A DNA stretch of 64,000 nt from Berberis thunbergii (lineage: Eukaryota; Streptophyta; Magnoliopsida; Ranunculales; Berberidaceae), in contig QNQO01006252.1 of the NCBI GenBank assembly GCA_003290165.1, positions 22,704 through 86,703 of the forward strand. Reading direction: 5' to 3'. Below the pieces are notes generated by a model, which ran no database searches, had not been told where the DNA came from, and saw only the letters and a list, made by a program, of their open reading frames with translations. The translations under genes were made by a program, and so were the position numbers. Position 1 is the stretch's first letter. Each line of letters starts with the position of its first letter. Below, in pieces: positions 35,607 to 47,726 of the stretch.

Positions 35607-35850
35607 GTTTATCATCCACTCGTTGTCATTATCATGACAGTACTAGGGACCTTTTGAGACATTACACCCATATATGGTAAAAGTTTCTCTATGGGGAGAC
35701 CTTTTGGGTAGTGCTCCAAGTAAAGAATTTCTGTAGAGTTTACTGGCAGTTGTGGAGCATAGTAATTAATAAATAGATGTGATGTTTTGATTTATAAGGT
35801 TAAGATTATTTTGTACTTGGGCACTTCAGTTCTTGTTTTGTTTCATATAT
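35607..35850 (+). other. 3' UTR of the NBR1-type gene (inferred)
   Basis: This is the DNA following the TGA at 35604-35606. An AATAAAT poly(A)-signal-like sequence lies at about 35768 and T/G-rich sequence follows. The cleavage site is not determined. Confidence 0.5.
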
Positions 35851-36583
35851 AATATTCATGCACAGATCATTATCTACCCAACAATACTTAAAGAGACAGA
35901 CCCCTGATGTAGATAAGAGCCAAGCCTCTAGCGCCAGATCTGCGTCACGACACTCCATCATCCTATTTTCTTCATCTGATCTTCTTCTTCTGTTCTTCAT
36001 TTGTTCTTGTGTTCTTCATTCTTTTTATTCTTCTGTTCTTTATTTATTTTCTTCATCTTCATCACGTTCTTGAGGCTCTCCTGGTGCGGATCTGGCGTTA
36101 GGGGTATAGATATTAAGAATGGTTCTTACCATCGATACGCGGCACAGGTTGGCCTTCCTGAGTACTTGCATAGTTTATGTACAGAATTATCTTTCATAGA
36201 TACATTAGCAAGTTAAGTTTGTGGCTTGGTCAAATGAGGCGATGCTTTAGTTGTGAATGTGCAACCTAGGTTGGTTCCCTGTCAAATTCAGCCAAGATGA
36301 CTAGTCGCTTTCTTTCAACATCGGCAGGCCCTTGTTCAGTATATTGAAGCCCAAACAATTTCATTTTCCAGGGCAATCTGAGAGATCTGTGCTGATGTGG
36401 GTTTTGACAGTATTTTCTTGAATTATGCTCTCGTCTAGGTATTGTAGAGCTCCTCTCTGCCACCCATATTCAGATGAAAGCAGTGGACTCCCTTGCCATT
36501 TCTACCAAATTGCAAAAGCAATACCTATTAAGATGGGAGAATGGTTTGGGAAGGTTGACCTACTCGTCCAGCTTATGATTTCA
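35851..36583. other. Unassigned intergenic DNA
   Basis: It has a T/C-rich run (about 35960-36075) and a 65-residue minus-strand frame (36266-36463) that I do not recognise. The run of Ts at 36584-36595 is taken as the 3' poly(A) tail (minus strand) of the neighbouring LINE. Confidence 0.3.
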
Positions 36584-36639
36584 AGGTTTTTTTTTGGATA
36601 AAAAGCCCTAGGCATAATATAGATATACTAAGTAATGTT

Positions 36640-37060
36640 ACAAACTTGTCGCTCCGCGATTGTTGCCAAGTCATGAGACTCAACATTGAGGTTCCTACAA
36701 ATGTATTTACATTTTTAAAGTGGACGCCAAACTCAGTTCATAACAAAAGATGGGTGAGAGTCGTCGTTGTAAAGGAGTTCAATCATATTCACCGAATCAC
36801 CAAGAAGTAAACCAGTCTTTCATTGTTGCGCCTGAATGAGAAGTATGGCTGCCTCAGCCACAAAGCCCTTTGCCATTGTGCTATCCAGAACTTTGCCTAT
36901 AATCGTGCATGCAACAGTAGTTAGTACTTGTCCAGAAATGCCGATCGCAGTAACGTCTATGGCTCCCTGTTTAGAGGATTAAAAAAAGAAAGCGTCAAAA
37001 TTGACTATGATCGTGTTCGGGTCTAAACAAAGAGTTATGGGCTTCAGCTGGTTAGATCTA
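36640..37060 (-). pseudogene. LINE RNase H fragment
   Basis: The minus strand reads 'IIVNFDAFFF' (first catalytic D), then 'AIGISGQVLTTVACTI' and 'KGFVAEAAILLIQAQQ' (catalytic E). It ends with 'CRNLNVESHDLATIA' (N...H-x-L-A), the closing helix of RVT_3-type RNase H. Stops interrupt it. It lies next to the A-tail, as expected for the LINE 3' end. Confidence 0.65.
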
Positions 37061-37534
37061 AGGTTTAGCCTATGGTTTTGAGCTGAATGAATTTGGGCAT
37101 GGAGCATTTCCATTTAGGGGTGATATAGTCACAGGAAGGGGCGGCCAAAGCGGATTGAGGTTGAGATATAGAAGAGTGAAAGGCAAGCTGGTTGTCCTTT
37201 AAAATTGTTTCAAGAATAAGGGGAATCGATGGGAAATAAAGTGGTGGCTCCCCTAAAACTAGTGGTGAACCAGTGTTTGTGCCAACATAACCAAGTTTTA
37301 TGACTACCAGACAGGAAAGCTTGACTGGAGACTTTGGCTTTGTTAAAAATTGTATGGTTGCGATATTGCCATATGGTCAGTAGGATGCCGTGAACTGGGA
37401 AAATATCTCTTCGGTCCTCTAAGAATGGGCTTTGTCATGAATTTAAAAAACCCTGAAATGGATTGAGGGTTTAGGTTTGTGACACCCCAATCAATAGGAA
37501 GGGTGGAGAGAAACCATCATGCTTGACAATATTT

Positions 37535-39312
37535 TCTCTCCCAATTAGGAAGTTTTTCTACAAGGACGCTTTATATCAGATAATGTTAGTCTCGCCCACG
37601 AGACCTTTTACCAGATAAAACATTTTTTTAAGAAAAAACAAAGTTGGATGACAATTAAAATTGGTATGACCAAGGCCTATGATAGGGTTGAATGGTCTTT
37701 CTTACTCAAAATTTTTAAACAACTTGGTTTCGCCAAATGTTGGATAGATATGATTGCACATTATGTTTCCAGAACATCTCTCCAAGTTTTACTTAATGGC
37801 TCCCTTTTTTTCCCACATCAAACCTTCTAGAGGCATTCGCCAGAGACCCTCTATCACCTTATATTTTCATTCTGGTTGTAGAAGCCCTTTCTTGACTTCT
37901 TGCTAGGGCAGAATATGATGACCGTATCAAATGTATCAAAATTAAAAGGCATTCCTCATCCATCAGTCAGTTGTTCTATGCGAACAATCTGATATTGTTC
38001 TGTCGAGCTTCTTTAACTGAAGCTCATACAGTTAAGGATATCCTCAAGCAGAACTTCCTTACCTTAGGCCAACGAGTCAATTACGACAAATCTTCGATTT
38101 TCTTCAGCTTCAGTGAACATCCTAAACATTCCAAGATGATCAATAAGATTTTGGGATCAAAAGTCTACAACCCTAAGAATAAATACCTTGGATCACCACT
38201 ACTTTTTCCAAAAGAAAAGCCAATGATTTTCAATTCTTAATCAATAAAGTGAATGCTAAACTTTCAAACTGGAAACTCATAGTTCTCTCTCAGGTTGGTA
38301 TAACTGTTATGATCAAATCAATTTTTAACTCAATACATGTTTACACTATACAAACGTTCTTCCTCCCCTGTGCTATATCCACCAAAATTGATTATATTGC
38401 TAAACATTTCTGGTGGAATGGGGCAGCGGATGCAATGCCAAGCATATGTGCACCAGGGACCAAGTTTCCTTGCCCCAACATCTGGGGAGTTCAATATTCC
38501 TTCCAACAAGAACAAAAATCTTGCCTTAATGGCTAAAAGCATATGGAATGTTATATCCTTTCCACACAACCTTTGCACCCGCCAATTCAGAGCTCTGTAT
38601 TTCAACTCAAAAAATATCTTCCAATTGGTCAAAACTCCTTCCCTAGCCTCCTTTGCTTGGAGGGGAAATCTCATTGTTCAGGCCAAAATGAAGCGTTACC
38701 TCATCTGGCAAATTCTGTCTGGCGACCAGACTGGCCCCTGGAGGGACTGCTAGGTCAAGCCTAGCATACTGCTAGCTGATTGCATCTTCAATCTCATTGA
38801 CCATCTCCTTCCGAGAACTATTCCTGATTTGTGGACCTCGTCTCCTGGTAGTACCATCACTCCTTCCGAGAACTATTCCTGATCTGTGGACCTCGTCTCC
38901 TGGTAGTACCATCACTTGGGTCACAGATCTTATCAACTCCATTTTCCGGGATCGGTGGCTAGAGATATTCAAGACATTTTATCCAAGACCTACGAATAAT
39001 CCTGACAAGCTTATTTGGCTATTTGACAAAAAAAATATGCTTATTCTCTGTTAAAAATGCCATTCTTGCTTTCACTAAGGATCAGCTAGATAGCTCCACC
39101 TCTCATTCAACCACCCCACTTTTGAGGCTAACCAGCTTAAAGCACTTGGGAGAATCAAAGCCCCACCATGTGCTCTCCTCCTGCTTTGGAAGATTAATTA
39201 AAATATTCTTCTGACTATGACTAATCTTGTGATGATTCACACACCCATTGAGGACTGTTGCATTTTTTGCCACAATCATGCGGAAAATGTCATACATATT
39301 TCTTTTTTTGCC
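37535..39312 (+). pseudogene. Inverted middle of the LINE: RT palm/thumb and zf-RVT
   Basis: The plus strand reads 'FSPN*EVFLQGRFISDNVSL', then 'MTKAYDRVEWSFLLKIFKQL', 'FYANNLILFCRASL' and 'WKLIVLSQVGITVMIKSIF'. Near 39250 it reads 'CCIFCHNHAENVIHI', the zf-RVT pattern. The catalytic A-D-D is A-N-N, so the RT is dead. The sequence begins exactly where the minus-strand RT front at 39315 stops and ends where minus-strand RNase H should begin. That identifies it as an inverted segment and not a separate element. Confidence 0.75.
38806..38915. repeat. 55-bp tandem duplication
   Basis: Two adjacent copies, starting at 38806 and 38861, share TCCTTCCGAGAACTATTCCTGAT and the following CTCGTCTCCTGGTAGTACCATCACT, with one substitution. 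It lies in the inverted LINE segment and looks like a recent slippage event. Confidence 0.9.
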
Positions 39313-39314
39313 CA

Positions 39315-39879
39315 GTCACCATCAAATTAATTAGTTTGAGTCTATTTGCTAGGATTTTTGAGATTACCTTGTAAATGACATTACAGAGGCCAATAGGTCG
39401 AAATTTATCCGGCATGATCAGATTGCCCACTTTAGGAATCAGGGCAATGAAAGTCTCATTGAGCTTGGAATCCATCTGCTTGGTAGTAAATAAATGTTTG
39501 ACAACATCGATCACATCAAGTTTTACAATGTCTTAGTTGTATTGAAGAACGCATGAAACCCATCCAGACCAGGAACTTTATAGTTGCCCATCTCAAAATT
39601 TATAGCTTGGATATCCGCAACACTTAGGATAGCGAGAAGGGCCTCATTGTCCTCAGTGGAGATGACCGGGCTGAACAAGGAAAGGATATCCGGATTAGTG
39701 ACCGGGTAAGAGAATTGAAAGATATTTGCAAGATAATCATTGAGAACGAATAATACAGAATCTGGGTTGGAATACAAAGTATTTGTGTCATCCTTCATCC
39801 GTAAAATCAAATTTCTTTTCTGCCGAAGCAAAAAGGAAAGATGAAAGAACTTAGTAATCTTATCACCGTCACTCAGCAA
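39315..39879 (-). pseudogene. LINE RT front part
   Basis: The 118-residue frame carries 'MLSDGDKITKFFHLSFLLRQ' and 'NYKVPGLDGFHAFF' (the P-G-x-D-G-F motif). The next frame carries 'KLNETFIALIPKVGN' and 'MPDKFRPIGLCNVIYKVISK'. Then 'ILANRLKLIN' marks the break point of the inversion. A frameshift near 39520 separates the two frames. Confidence 0.8.
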
Positions 39880-40399
39880 GAAAAAACTTGATTTATTGCG
39901 CTAAAACATTTATTTTTTGATAAGGAGTTCAGAGTTAGTCTTCAAGCAAGGAAGTAGCAGTGGCATTAATCTGAAAGGGCTTGTCATTTTGGAGTTTATT
40001 TAAAGCTTAGCAAGTTTCTGAAATGCAAAGTTGGATGTTTTTAAACTCTTTCTTGTTTTACCTCGTTAGACAGTAGCTAAGTTTTATTTTAGTTTTGAGG
40101 TGGAAATTGTGAGTAGGAATTGAGTGTCGGCGAGGAGCCAAGGAAGCATGGACTACCTGGCAACATTTAGGATCCCAAGTCCACTTGTTAATTTTTTTGA
40201 AAGGTTTGGGATTATTACTCAGATTGGAGACTATGGCTCTATGGTCCGAGGACTAAGTATGGAGAGTACGGGCCGAAGTAGAAGGGAACAAGTCCATCCA
40301 GTCAGTAGTAACCAAAATGCGATCAAGTTTGCTTGTATACCATTCTTATCATGTCGCTTGTTATTTCAAGTGAATTGGGAATCACCGAAATGGAGATCT

Positions 40400-40917
40400 A
40401 CAAGACTATGATTGTTAGTGAAATTCTTGAGATCGCTAAGGTTTGAGCAAGTAGGTCTATTGTCTCCCATTTTTTCCCAAGTCTAAGGATAACATTAATA
40501 TCCCCAATAAGCATTTCTGGCAAAGGTTGTGTGTTGTAAATGTGGGACATTGTCTTCCAAAATTGATTTTGAAGAGTTGGATTAGGTTTACTGCACACAA
40601 AGATAAAAGACCATGTAGTAGTAGCGTAATAATCATCAATAGTGTAGTTAAAATAATATTTGCAAAAAAAAAAAAAAGATGTTGAGATGAATACCGTCTT
40701 TCCAAAAGAGAGCAATTCCTCCAGATTGTCCCTGAGCTGGAATTGATGCACTGTGTGTATAGCCCAGACTCTGGCACGTGTGATCCATCCTGGACGAGGA
40801 AGACTTGGTTTTTGAAATGAATATAATGTCCAGGTTGGACTGGTAGGATATGGCTTTTAGATTTCAGAACATAGAGGGAGACCCTCATGCCCCATGCGTT
40901 CCATGAGAGCATCATGT
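40400..40917 (-). pseudogene. LINE endonuclease (EEP), frameshifted
   Basis: The frame opens with 'MMLSWNAWGMRVSLYVLKSK', the usual S-W-N start of the APE-like endonuclease. It continues in other frames with 'IIFISKTKS' and 'GGIALFWKDG', and with 'GDINVILRLGKKW' (G-D-F-N region, altered). A run of As near 40665 shifts the frame. Confidence 0.7.
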
Positions 40918-41460
40918 ATATTCCGGTGAACCTTCTCTGGCGATTGTGGAAGCCTCACTGGGTTTAGAAGATGTAGAGCTGGGGAGACTAGTATGAATAT
41001 CTGAACCAATTGCATGCACACGCACTGTGGATGTGTGAATCTTCTGACTGAACTTTGTATTCAGAGCACACTGAGATTTGCTACTAGCTGGCAATGATTT
41101 CCATGCAACACTGTGAGTCTGATCACCCCCTCTAGGCCCAGTAATATCTTCTTCTTTCTCCCTGAGCTAGATTCTGAATTTCTTTTCCTTTGTGGTTGTT
41201 CATGCAAGGGTTCCGTATCCAAGATTTCCAACTTGTGCCTGCCCATTCTTAAAGTTATCTCTTGTCCGGCAGTGGCTTTAATACTGGCCCGGATAACCAA
41301 CTTATGCTTTTTGGTAGTGGATAAAAGAAGAGGTGTTGTAGTCATACTATGCATTTTATGAAAGAGACGGGGGACCTTAGTGTCCCATGATTCTGTAACC
41401 ACCATGTCAGCCTTGGTGATTGGGTACTGAGCTGAAGTAGATTGAGTGACAGTGGATGAT
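40912..41460 (-). pseudogene. LINE ORF1 C-terminal part
   Basis: Minus-strand frames give a basic, Ser/Arg-rich stretch ('KRNSESSSGRKKKI') followed, after a frame change, by a Ser/Thr-rich tail that stops just before the endonuclease start. This is the position and composition of a plant L1 ORF1 end. No zinc knuckle is visible here. The frame is cut at 41465 by the chromovirus LTR. Confidence 0.5.
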
Positions 41461-41465
41461 TCTAT

Positions 41466-41905
41466 TGCGTACTTGATTCTGAAAACGGGTAACTGGACCT
41501 GGCAAGGGGCTATGACCAGCCTGTTTTCCCTTACTTTTACCTATCTTGCCACAACAGGACTTGATTTGCAAGAGCAAGAATGAAGTTGTAGGTGTTTTGT
41601 CGAGGTAACCTACTGATAAAACCTCCCAAGATAAGTTTATACTCAAATCATGCTCCTTCTTCCAATTATTGTCCTACTTATAATAGGTAACCACTTACAG
41701 TAGTTAGCTAATATTAAGCAGCTAGTTACATAAAAATGGGATCTCCTAACAGACTCTATCAACCCATGATCGCTACATGTGCAATCTTTGACTCGGACTA
41801 ACAAACTCATGAAAACTAACTACAGACTCAATGACTATTTCAATTACTCATGGGTCCATTAGTGCCTACACTAGTGGATTTATTCAGTAGACTCAATATG
41901 CATCA
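41466..41905 (-). repeat. Chromovirus 3' LTR
   Basis: On the minus strand it runs from TGATGCATATTGAG to GTACGCA. It matches 51018-51465 with about a dozen small differences, including a CTGCTGACT insertion in the right copy. Confidence 0.9.
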
Positions 41906-41982
41906 TTCCTCCCCACTTAAAGTGGGCACTTGTCCTCAAGGCCCAACCCAGGAAATTGCATCTTCATATCGTCAAGGCTTTC

Positions 41983-42426
41983 CTATGTAGCATCAGCAGG
42001 AGATAACCACTGCCAGTGAATTAGGATTTCTTGTTTTCCCTTGCACTGGCTTTGCTCCAAAATTGCTTGAGGACGTGGCTTTATGCGATCTTCTTCCTGG
42101 ACGGTGGGCAGCTGCGGTTGTACAATGGCATGTTTTGCAATATACTTTTTAAGCAAGGAAACATGAAACACTGGGTGAAGCTTTGTACCAGGAGGAAGCT
42201 CTAATTTGTAAGCCACTAAACTTATCTTCTGTAGAACTTTGTAGGGACCATAAAAACGAGGAGTCAATTTCAAGTTTCTTCTCAAAACTAAAGATGCTTG
42301 CTTGTATGGCTGGAGGCGAAGGTACACCCAATCACCAACCTGAAATTCCTGCTCCTGGTGTGTGTCATCGTAAGCTTGTTTTATGCGAGCTTGTGCTTCC
42401 TGCAAATGTAACTTTAAATCTTTCAT
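41983..42426 (-). pseudogene. Chromovirus integrase end and chromodomain
   Basis: The frame carries '[19 protein letters not shown]', '[15 protein letters not shown]' and '[13 protein letters not shown]' (integrase C-terminal region). It then enters a chromodomain '[14 protein letters not shown]'. The codon after 'ADAT' is TAG where the family has W (A-T-W-E), so the chromodomain tail is lost by a nonsense change. Chromodomains of this class direct integration to marked chromatin. Confidence 0.85.
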
Positions 42427-44741
42427 TATCTTATCCCTCTAAACAAGAACATCTTAAGTAGCTGCAACTTTTGCCGTGCCAGGAATATAAGACATTAAAA
42501 TGGGAGGAGACCGGCCATACACAATTTCGAATGGGGTGGTCCTAATGGCTGTGTGCCAACTAGTATTGTAGCAGTATTCAGCCCAAAAAAGCCAGTGAGT
42601 CCAATTTGTTGGTTGTGATCCTACAAAGCATCGAAGATACATTTCTAATATACGATTTGTAACGTCACTTTGCCCATCCGTTTGAGGGTGGTAAGAGGAG
42701 CTGAAGTTAAATTTTGTGCCATTGAGATTGAAGAGTTCTTTCCAAAAGGTGCAAGTGAAAATTGGGTCACTATCACATACGATTGATTCTGGAATTCCAT
42801 GAAGCTTGAATATGTTGTCAAAGAACACCTTAGCTACCCCAATAGCTGTATATGGATGTGCAACTGCAAGAAAATGTGCATACTTGGATAGCCTGTCTAT
42901 AACGACAAAGATTGTTGACTTTCCTTGAGATATGGGCAAGCCGTGAACAACATCCATAGAAATATCAGACCAAATTTGTTTAGGAATTAATAGAGGGTGA
43001 AGTAGGCCAGCCGGTTGCATGTTCTCCGTTTTGTTTCTTTGGCATATGTCACACTCAGAAATAAATGATGCAACAAACTTTTTCATACCTGGCCAATAGA
43101 ATATTGCTCGAAGCCGTTGGAGAGTTTTATAAATTCCCTCATGTGTGTTGTTATCGTACTGCTCCACAATATCTTGTAGCAAATGAGAGTCTTCGGCAAG
43201 GTATATCTTGCTCTTAAAGAAAAGGATTTTTTCTTGATAACGCCATGGTCCTATAGCCTCCCCCTCTTCAACCAGTTTGACTAGTCTTTGGAGTTTTGGA
43301 TGTTCTGAAACTTCTCCTTTGATAGCTTCCAACCAATCTGGCCTTGATATAGCAGCCAAGTGACCTGGTTCTTTTCTTCTTAATAGTGCATCAACCACTA
43401 TGTTCTGACCACCACGTTTGTACTCAATTTTAATATCAAATCCCATGAGTTTGTACAACCATCGTTGTTGGGCTGGCATGGTTATCTTCTGATCCCATAG
43501 GAATTTGAGGCTCATTTGATCAGTGTGCACAAGAAATTGTCGGCCCAGTAAATATGATCTCCATTTTTGAACAGCCGCCACTAGAGCTAACATTTCTTTC
43601 TCATACGTGGACATAAGTAAATGCTTTCCATGAAGTGCTTGACTAAAGAATGCTATGGGGCACCCTTCTTGCAAAAGAACACCCCCTATGCTAGATCCGG
43701 AGGCATCACACTCCACAATAAAAAGTTTAGAGAAGTCGGGCAATGCCAAAACAAGAGCTTGGGTCATTGCATATTTTATTTTGGGGAAGGCCTCCTCAGT
43801 TGCTGGAAACCAAGAGAATGCATCATTTTTTAACATGGAAGTGAGTGGCCTTGCAATTTTTCCATAGTGCTGGACGAACTTTCTATAGTACCCTGTTAAG
43901 CCAAGAAACCCTCGTAATGCTTTTGGAGTTTTGGGTTTAGGCCAACCTTGCATTGCTTCGATTTTGTTAGGATCAACAACTACTCTCTGGTTGGAAATAA
44001 TGTGACCAAGATAATGCACCTGCAGCTGTCCAAATTGAAACTTTGATTCTTTTACATAGAGTTTGTGAGTGCGTACGATGGAGAGTGCTATGCACAAATG
44101 GTTTAGATGCTCATTCCAAGACTTAAGAGTAAATTAAAATATCATCAAAAAATACAAGAATGAACTTAGGGAGGTACTCCTTAAAGACATCATTCATTAA
44201 GGCTTAGAAGCATTGGTTAGTCCAAAGGGCATAACCAAAATTCATAATGTCCATGATGAGTGCGGAACGCAGTTTTGGGGATGTCTTGAGGGGCAACTCT
44301 GATTTGATGATATCCTGAATGAAGGTCCAACTTGGAAAAATAAGAGGCACCATGTAGTTCGTCCAAGAGCTCACCGAAATGGGAAATTTATCTTTCACGA
44401 TTGAGAGAGCGATAATCAACACACATTCTCCAAGACCTGTCCTGTTTTTTCACTAAGAGAACTCGAGATGAATATGGGCTTTGGCTAGGACGTGTTACTC
44501 CATTCCTTAACATCTCAGCTACTAGTTGTTCTATCTCTGATTTCTGAATATGTGGATATTGATAAGGACGCACACTCACAGGTCTGCTGCCAGGGATGAG
44601 AGGAATGTGATGGTCTTGTGCCCGCAGAGGAGGTAAGCCCACTGGTTCTTCAAATACATCACTAAAATCTTGTAGTAGGATAGCCATGTCAGACTCCTTG
44701 GGTGTAGCAGGTTGGATGCTCACAGGATACATTTGTAACAA
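42427..44741 (-). pseudogene. Chromovirus RT, RNase H and integrase
   Basis: The front of RT is at 44741-44388 ('DHHIPLIPGSRPVSVRPYQY', 'CVDYRSLN'). A frameshifted stretch holds '[12 protein letters not shown]' and 'FFDDILIY' (catalytic D-D). The 547-residue frame (44097-42454) has RT end and RNase H ('FLGLTGYYRKFV', 'ECDASGSSIGGVL', 'YEKEMLALVAA', 'HTDQMSL'), the zinc finger 'DNNTHEGIYKT...CDICQR' and the integrase core. In the core, D is kept in 'SMDVV' and 'CDSDPIF', but the final catalytic E of 'TDGQSEV' is read as D ('TDGQSDV'). Integration by its own enzyme is doubtful. Confidence 0.9.
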
Positions 44742-44795
44742 GACACCTTGCTTCTTTTGGTTGAGTGCCTGCTCAAATTGTTTCTCCCCGACAAT

Positions 44796-45546
44796 CTAAT
44801 TTGTTGGTGCTGATAATCCCTTTAAGGAGACATTCCTGGAGTCTAGGCTGAACTGCATTTGCATCTTAGAAAAGTCCCACATAATGGGCCCCAACGTACT
44901 TAGCCATTGAGTGCCAAGAACCAGATCATAACCATCCAAAGGTAACAAGTAAAAATCAATTGAAAAGATCACTCCCTGGATGGTAAGATAGACGCCATTG
45001 CATTTGCCGGGACTTGTAAGTCGCACCCCATTAGCGACCACAACTTCAATCTGTTTGTCTCGGATAGGTTGAAGTCCGACTTTGTTGGCAAGAGACTCGT
45101 TCATGAAATTGTGAGTGCTGCCGGAGTCGACCAAGATGATGACTGGATTTTTCTTTAATGAGCCTTTTAGGCGCATGGTACGAGAAGTATGAGTGCCCGC
45201 AATTGCGTGAAGGGAAATAGCGAGTGTTTCTTCATCTCCAACTTCGTCACTTTCATGGCTGTCTTGCTCATCTGCAGTTGCATCTTCATCAGACCATGCA
45301 ACTTCAAGAACAAACAACCGCTTACATTGATGGCCAGGACTATATTTGTCATTACAGCGAAAACAAAGTCCTTTGTCCCTTCTAGCCTTCAACTCTTTGG
45401 GTGTCATCCTTTTGGTAGTAGTAGTTGTGTGACGAAAGGCAGAGTCTGTAGATGAGGATATTTTTTTGGGGATCCATTGTTGTTCCCCTTCGCTGGGAAA
45501 GATTGCGAGCCTCGTAGAGTCGGTCCAAGCCAATGGCTGCTGTTAA
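44796..45546 (-). pseudogene. Chromovirus gag end (zinc knuckle) and protease
   Basis: The 245-residue frame has a zinc-binding 'CFRCNDKYSPGHQC', an acidic spacer, then a retropepsin 'VDSGSTHNFMNESLA' (active-site D-S-G) and 'LVLGTQWLSTLGPI'. Its N-terminal side joins the gag piece at 50361-51012 when the copia element between is removed. A stop at 44796 separates it from RT. Confidence 0.85.
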
Positions 45547-45779
45547 TGAAAGAACTTGATGAACTAAACTGGATCTCTGTATTTGTCAATCTTATCACAT
45601 AGCATCCTCTTCTCTATTTATAATGTATGAGATTACAAAGAGAGACATTACACTTGACACTAACAGATTTCAAAACAGATTACAACTCATGACAGTTCAT
45701 ACTAACAATACAAACAGTTCATGCTAACCTCCTAACAACAATGCAAACTAACCATCTAACAAACTATTTTGTATCTATA
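45547..45779 (-). repeat. Nested copia 3' LTR
   Basis: It matches 50118-50355. On the minus strand it begins TATAGATACA, so the usual TG start is not kept. It ends TTCTTTCA. Confidence 0.85.
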
Positions 45780-47726
45780 TCATCCCCCCTCAAGGGCAAG
45801 GGAGCAAGACCAAGAAGAGATTTGAGGTAGGTGAACCTTGCACTTGGAAGATGTTTGGTTAGAAGATCCGCAGGTTGCTCAGTGGTAGGAACATATTTGA
45901 GAATCAAAGAACCTTGAAGAACATGATCACGAATAAAATGAAGACCAATCTCAATATGTTTAGTGCATGCATGAAAGACTGGATTCTTGGCAAGATGGTA
46001 GGCACTGACATTGTCATACCACAGAATTGGAGTACCAGAAAGAGGAAGACAAAATTCCTTTAACAAAGCTTGGATCCAAATGACTTCAGAAGTGGCAATA
46101 ACAAGGCCTCGATATTCAGATTCAGCACTGCTTCTGGAGACAACACGTTGTTTGGTGGCTGACCAAGAAATAAGAGTACCACCTAGGTATACCAAATAAC
46201 CACTAGAACTGCGTTTGTCATCAGGATTGGCTCCCCAATCAGCATCAGAGAAGGCATCAAGAGCAAAGTCGCGCGTAGGATGAATGAGTAAATCATCATT
46301 AGCAGAACCTTTTAGGTAGCGGAGAATACGTTTGACAGCCAACCAGTGAGACGTAGTGGGTGCTTGCATAAACTGGCAGGCCTTATTGACAGCAAAAACA
46401 ATGTCAGGCCTTGTCATAGTGTCATATTGGAGAGCGCCAACAATACTGCGATAGGTGGTAGCAGTCATGAGAGGAGTGCCATCAAGCTGAGATAAGGACT
46501 GGCCAACAACACCTGGAGTAGGAGAGGACTTGCAATCTACCATAGCAGCACGCTGAAGAAGGTCAGAGATATACTTAGCTTGGCTGAGATGAAGAGAACC
46601 ATTACATCGATGAACTTCAATGCCCAAGAAGTAGGACAAGGGCCCCAAGTCACGAAGAGCAAAAACCGAATTAAGCTGAGTGATAAGAGAAGAAATGAGG
46701 CTGGAAGAGCTGCCAGTAACAATAATATCGTCCACATAGACCAATAGTATAAGTATGGAATGCTTATCCACCTTGAGAAACATAGAACTATCAGTCCGAG
46801 AAGCAAAAAATCCCCATTGCAAAAGTGCACAACTCAGCTTAGAAAACCAAGCACGCGGAGACTGTTTTAATCCATACAGACTTGCGTAACTGGCAAACTT
46901 TGGATGGAGACTTGGCATTAGTAAACCCTGGAGCCTGAGTCATAAAAACATGTTCTTCAAGATCCCCATTTAAGAACGCATTATGAACATCAAGTTGTCG
47001 TATGTCCCAATGAAAACAGACCGCAAGAGTGAGGATAATGCGAATGGTGGCAGGCTTAACCACTGGACTAAACGTTTCAAAATAATCTAATCCATGAGTT
47101 TGATTAAAACCTTTAGCAACAAGGCGGGCTTTATACCTATCAATACTGCCATCAGGTTTGAATTTGAGCCGAAAAACCCATTTGCAACCAATGATGTTGC
47201 CATGAGTAGGGGGATCAACCAAAGTCCAAGTGGCATTACGATGTAAAGCAGCTATCTCTTGTTCCATAGCATGAACCCAGTGAGGATCCTTAAGAGCTTG
47301 GCGAAGAGTGGTGGGTTCAAAAGTCTTGACTACAGACAAGTCTAGCATTTGTTTCTTCTTAGAGATGCTAGTCATGGACCGAGTAATCATGAGTGGAGGA
47401 TCAGATGATGTAATGAGATTAGGAGCAGGAATGAGATTAGGAGCAGGAATGAGAGTAGGAACAGGAGGAATAGGTGTAGGAGAAGAAATGAGATTAAATG
47501 AAGATGGAATAGGAGATGAAATAGGAGCAGGAGAAGGAATGAGATTAGGCACTACCAAATTTTTATTAGGCACTACAGTAGGTACTACTTGAGGTATTAC
47601 AGTAGGAGATGGTATAAAAGAAGAGACTAAAGGAGAAGTGGAAGAGGAAACTGATGAAGGCAAGAAAGACGAGCATTGCATAGGTAGACAAGACTCATCA
47701 AAGACCACATTAGGAGAAACATAAAC
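45780..47726 (-). pseudogene. Nested copia RT and RNase H
   Basis: The 47708-46839 frame has a Pro/Ile/Ser-rich linker, then 'ALKDPHWVHAMEQEI' and 'GCKWVFRLKFKPDGSIDRYK', 'GLDYFETFSPVVK' and 'LDVHNAFLNGDL'. A frameshift near 46880 leads to 46918-45764 with 'SLYGLKQSPRAWF', 'LLVYVDDIIVTG' (catalytic Y-V-D-D), 'DLGPLSYFLGIEV', 'DADWGANPDDKRSSSGY' and 'SSAESEYRGL', ending 'QPADLLTKHLPS'. All copia RT/RNase H motifs are present, so loss of function lies in the frame. Confidence 0.9.

Larger units (their letters stand above)
36584..41465 (-). mobile_element. Second L1-type LINE, with an internal inversion
   Basis: Minus-strand pieces run ORF1 end (41405-40912), endonuclease (40915-40400) and RT front (39879-39315). 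RNase H (about 37060-36640) and an A-tail (36595-36584) also lie on the minus strand. The part that should lie between, from mid-RT to zf-RVT, is present at 37535-39312 but on the plus strand. So the middle 1.8 kb is inverted in place. Many stops mark it as old. The chromovirus inserted at 41466 separates it from more ORF1 sequence. Confidence 0.75.

Noticed and set aside
37535..41405. Two separate LINEs facing each other
   Set aside because: The two parts meet at the same point of the RT and do not overlap in content, and RNase H with an A-tail follows on the original strand. One inverted element is simpler.
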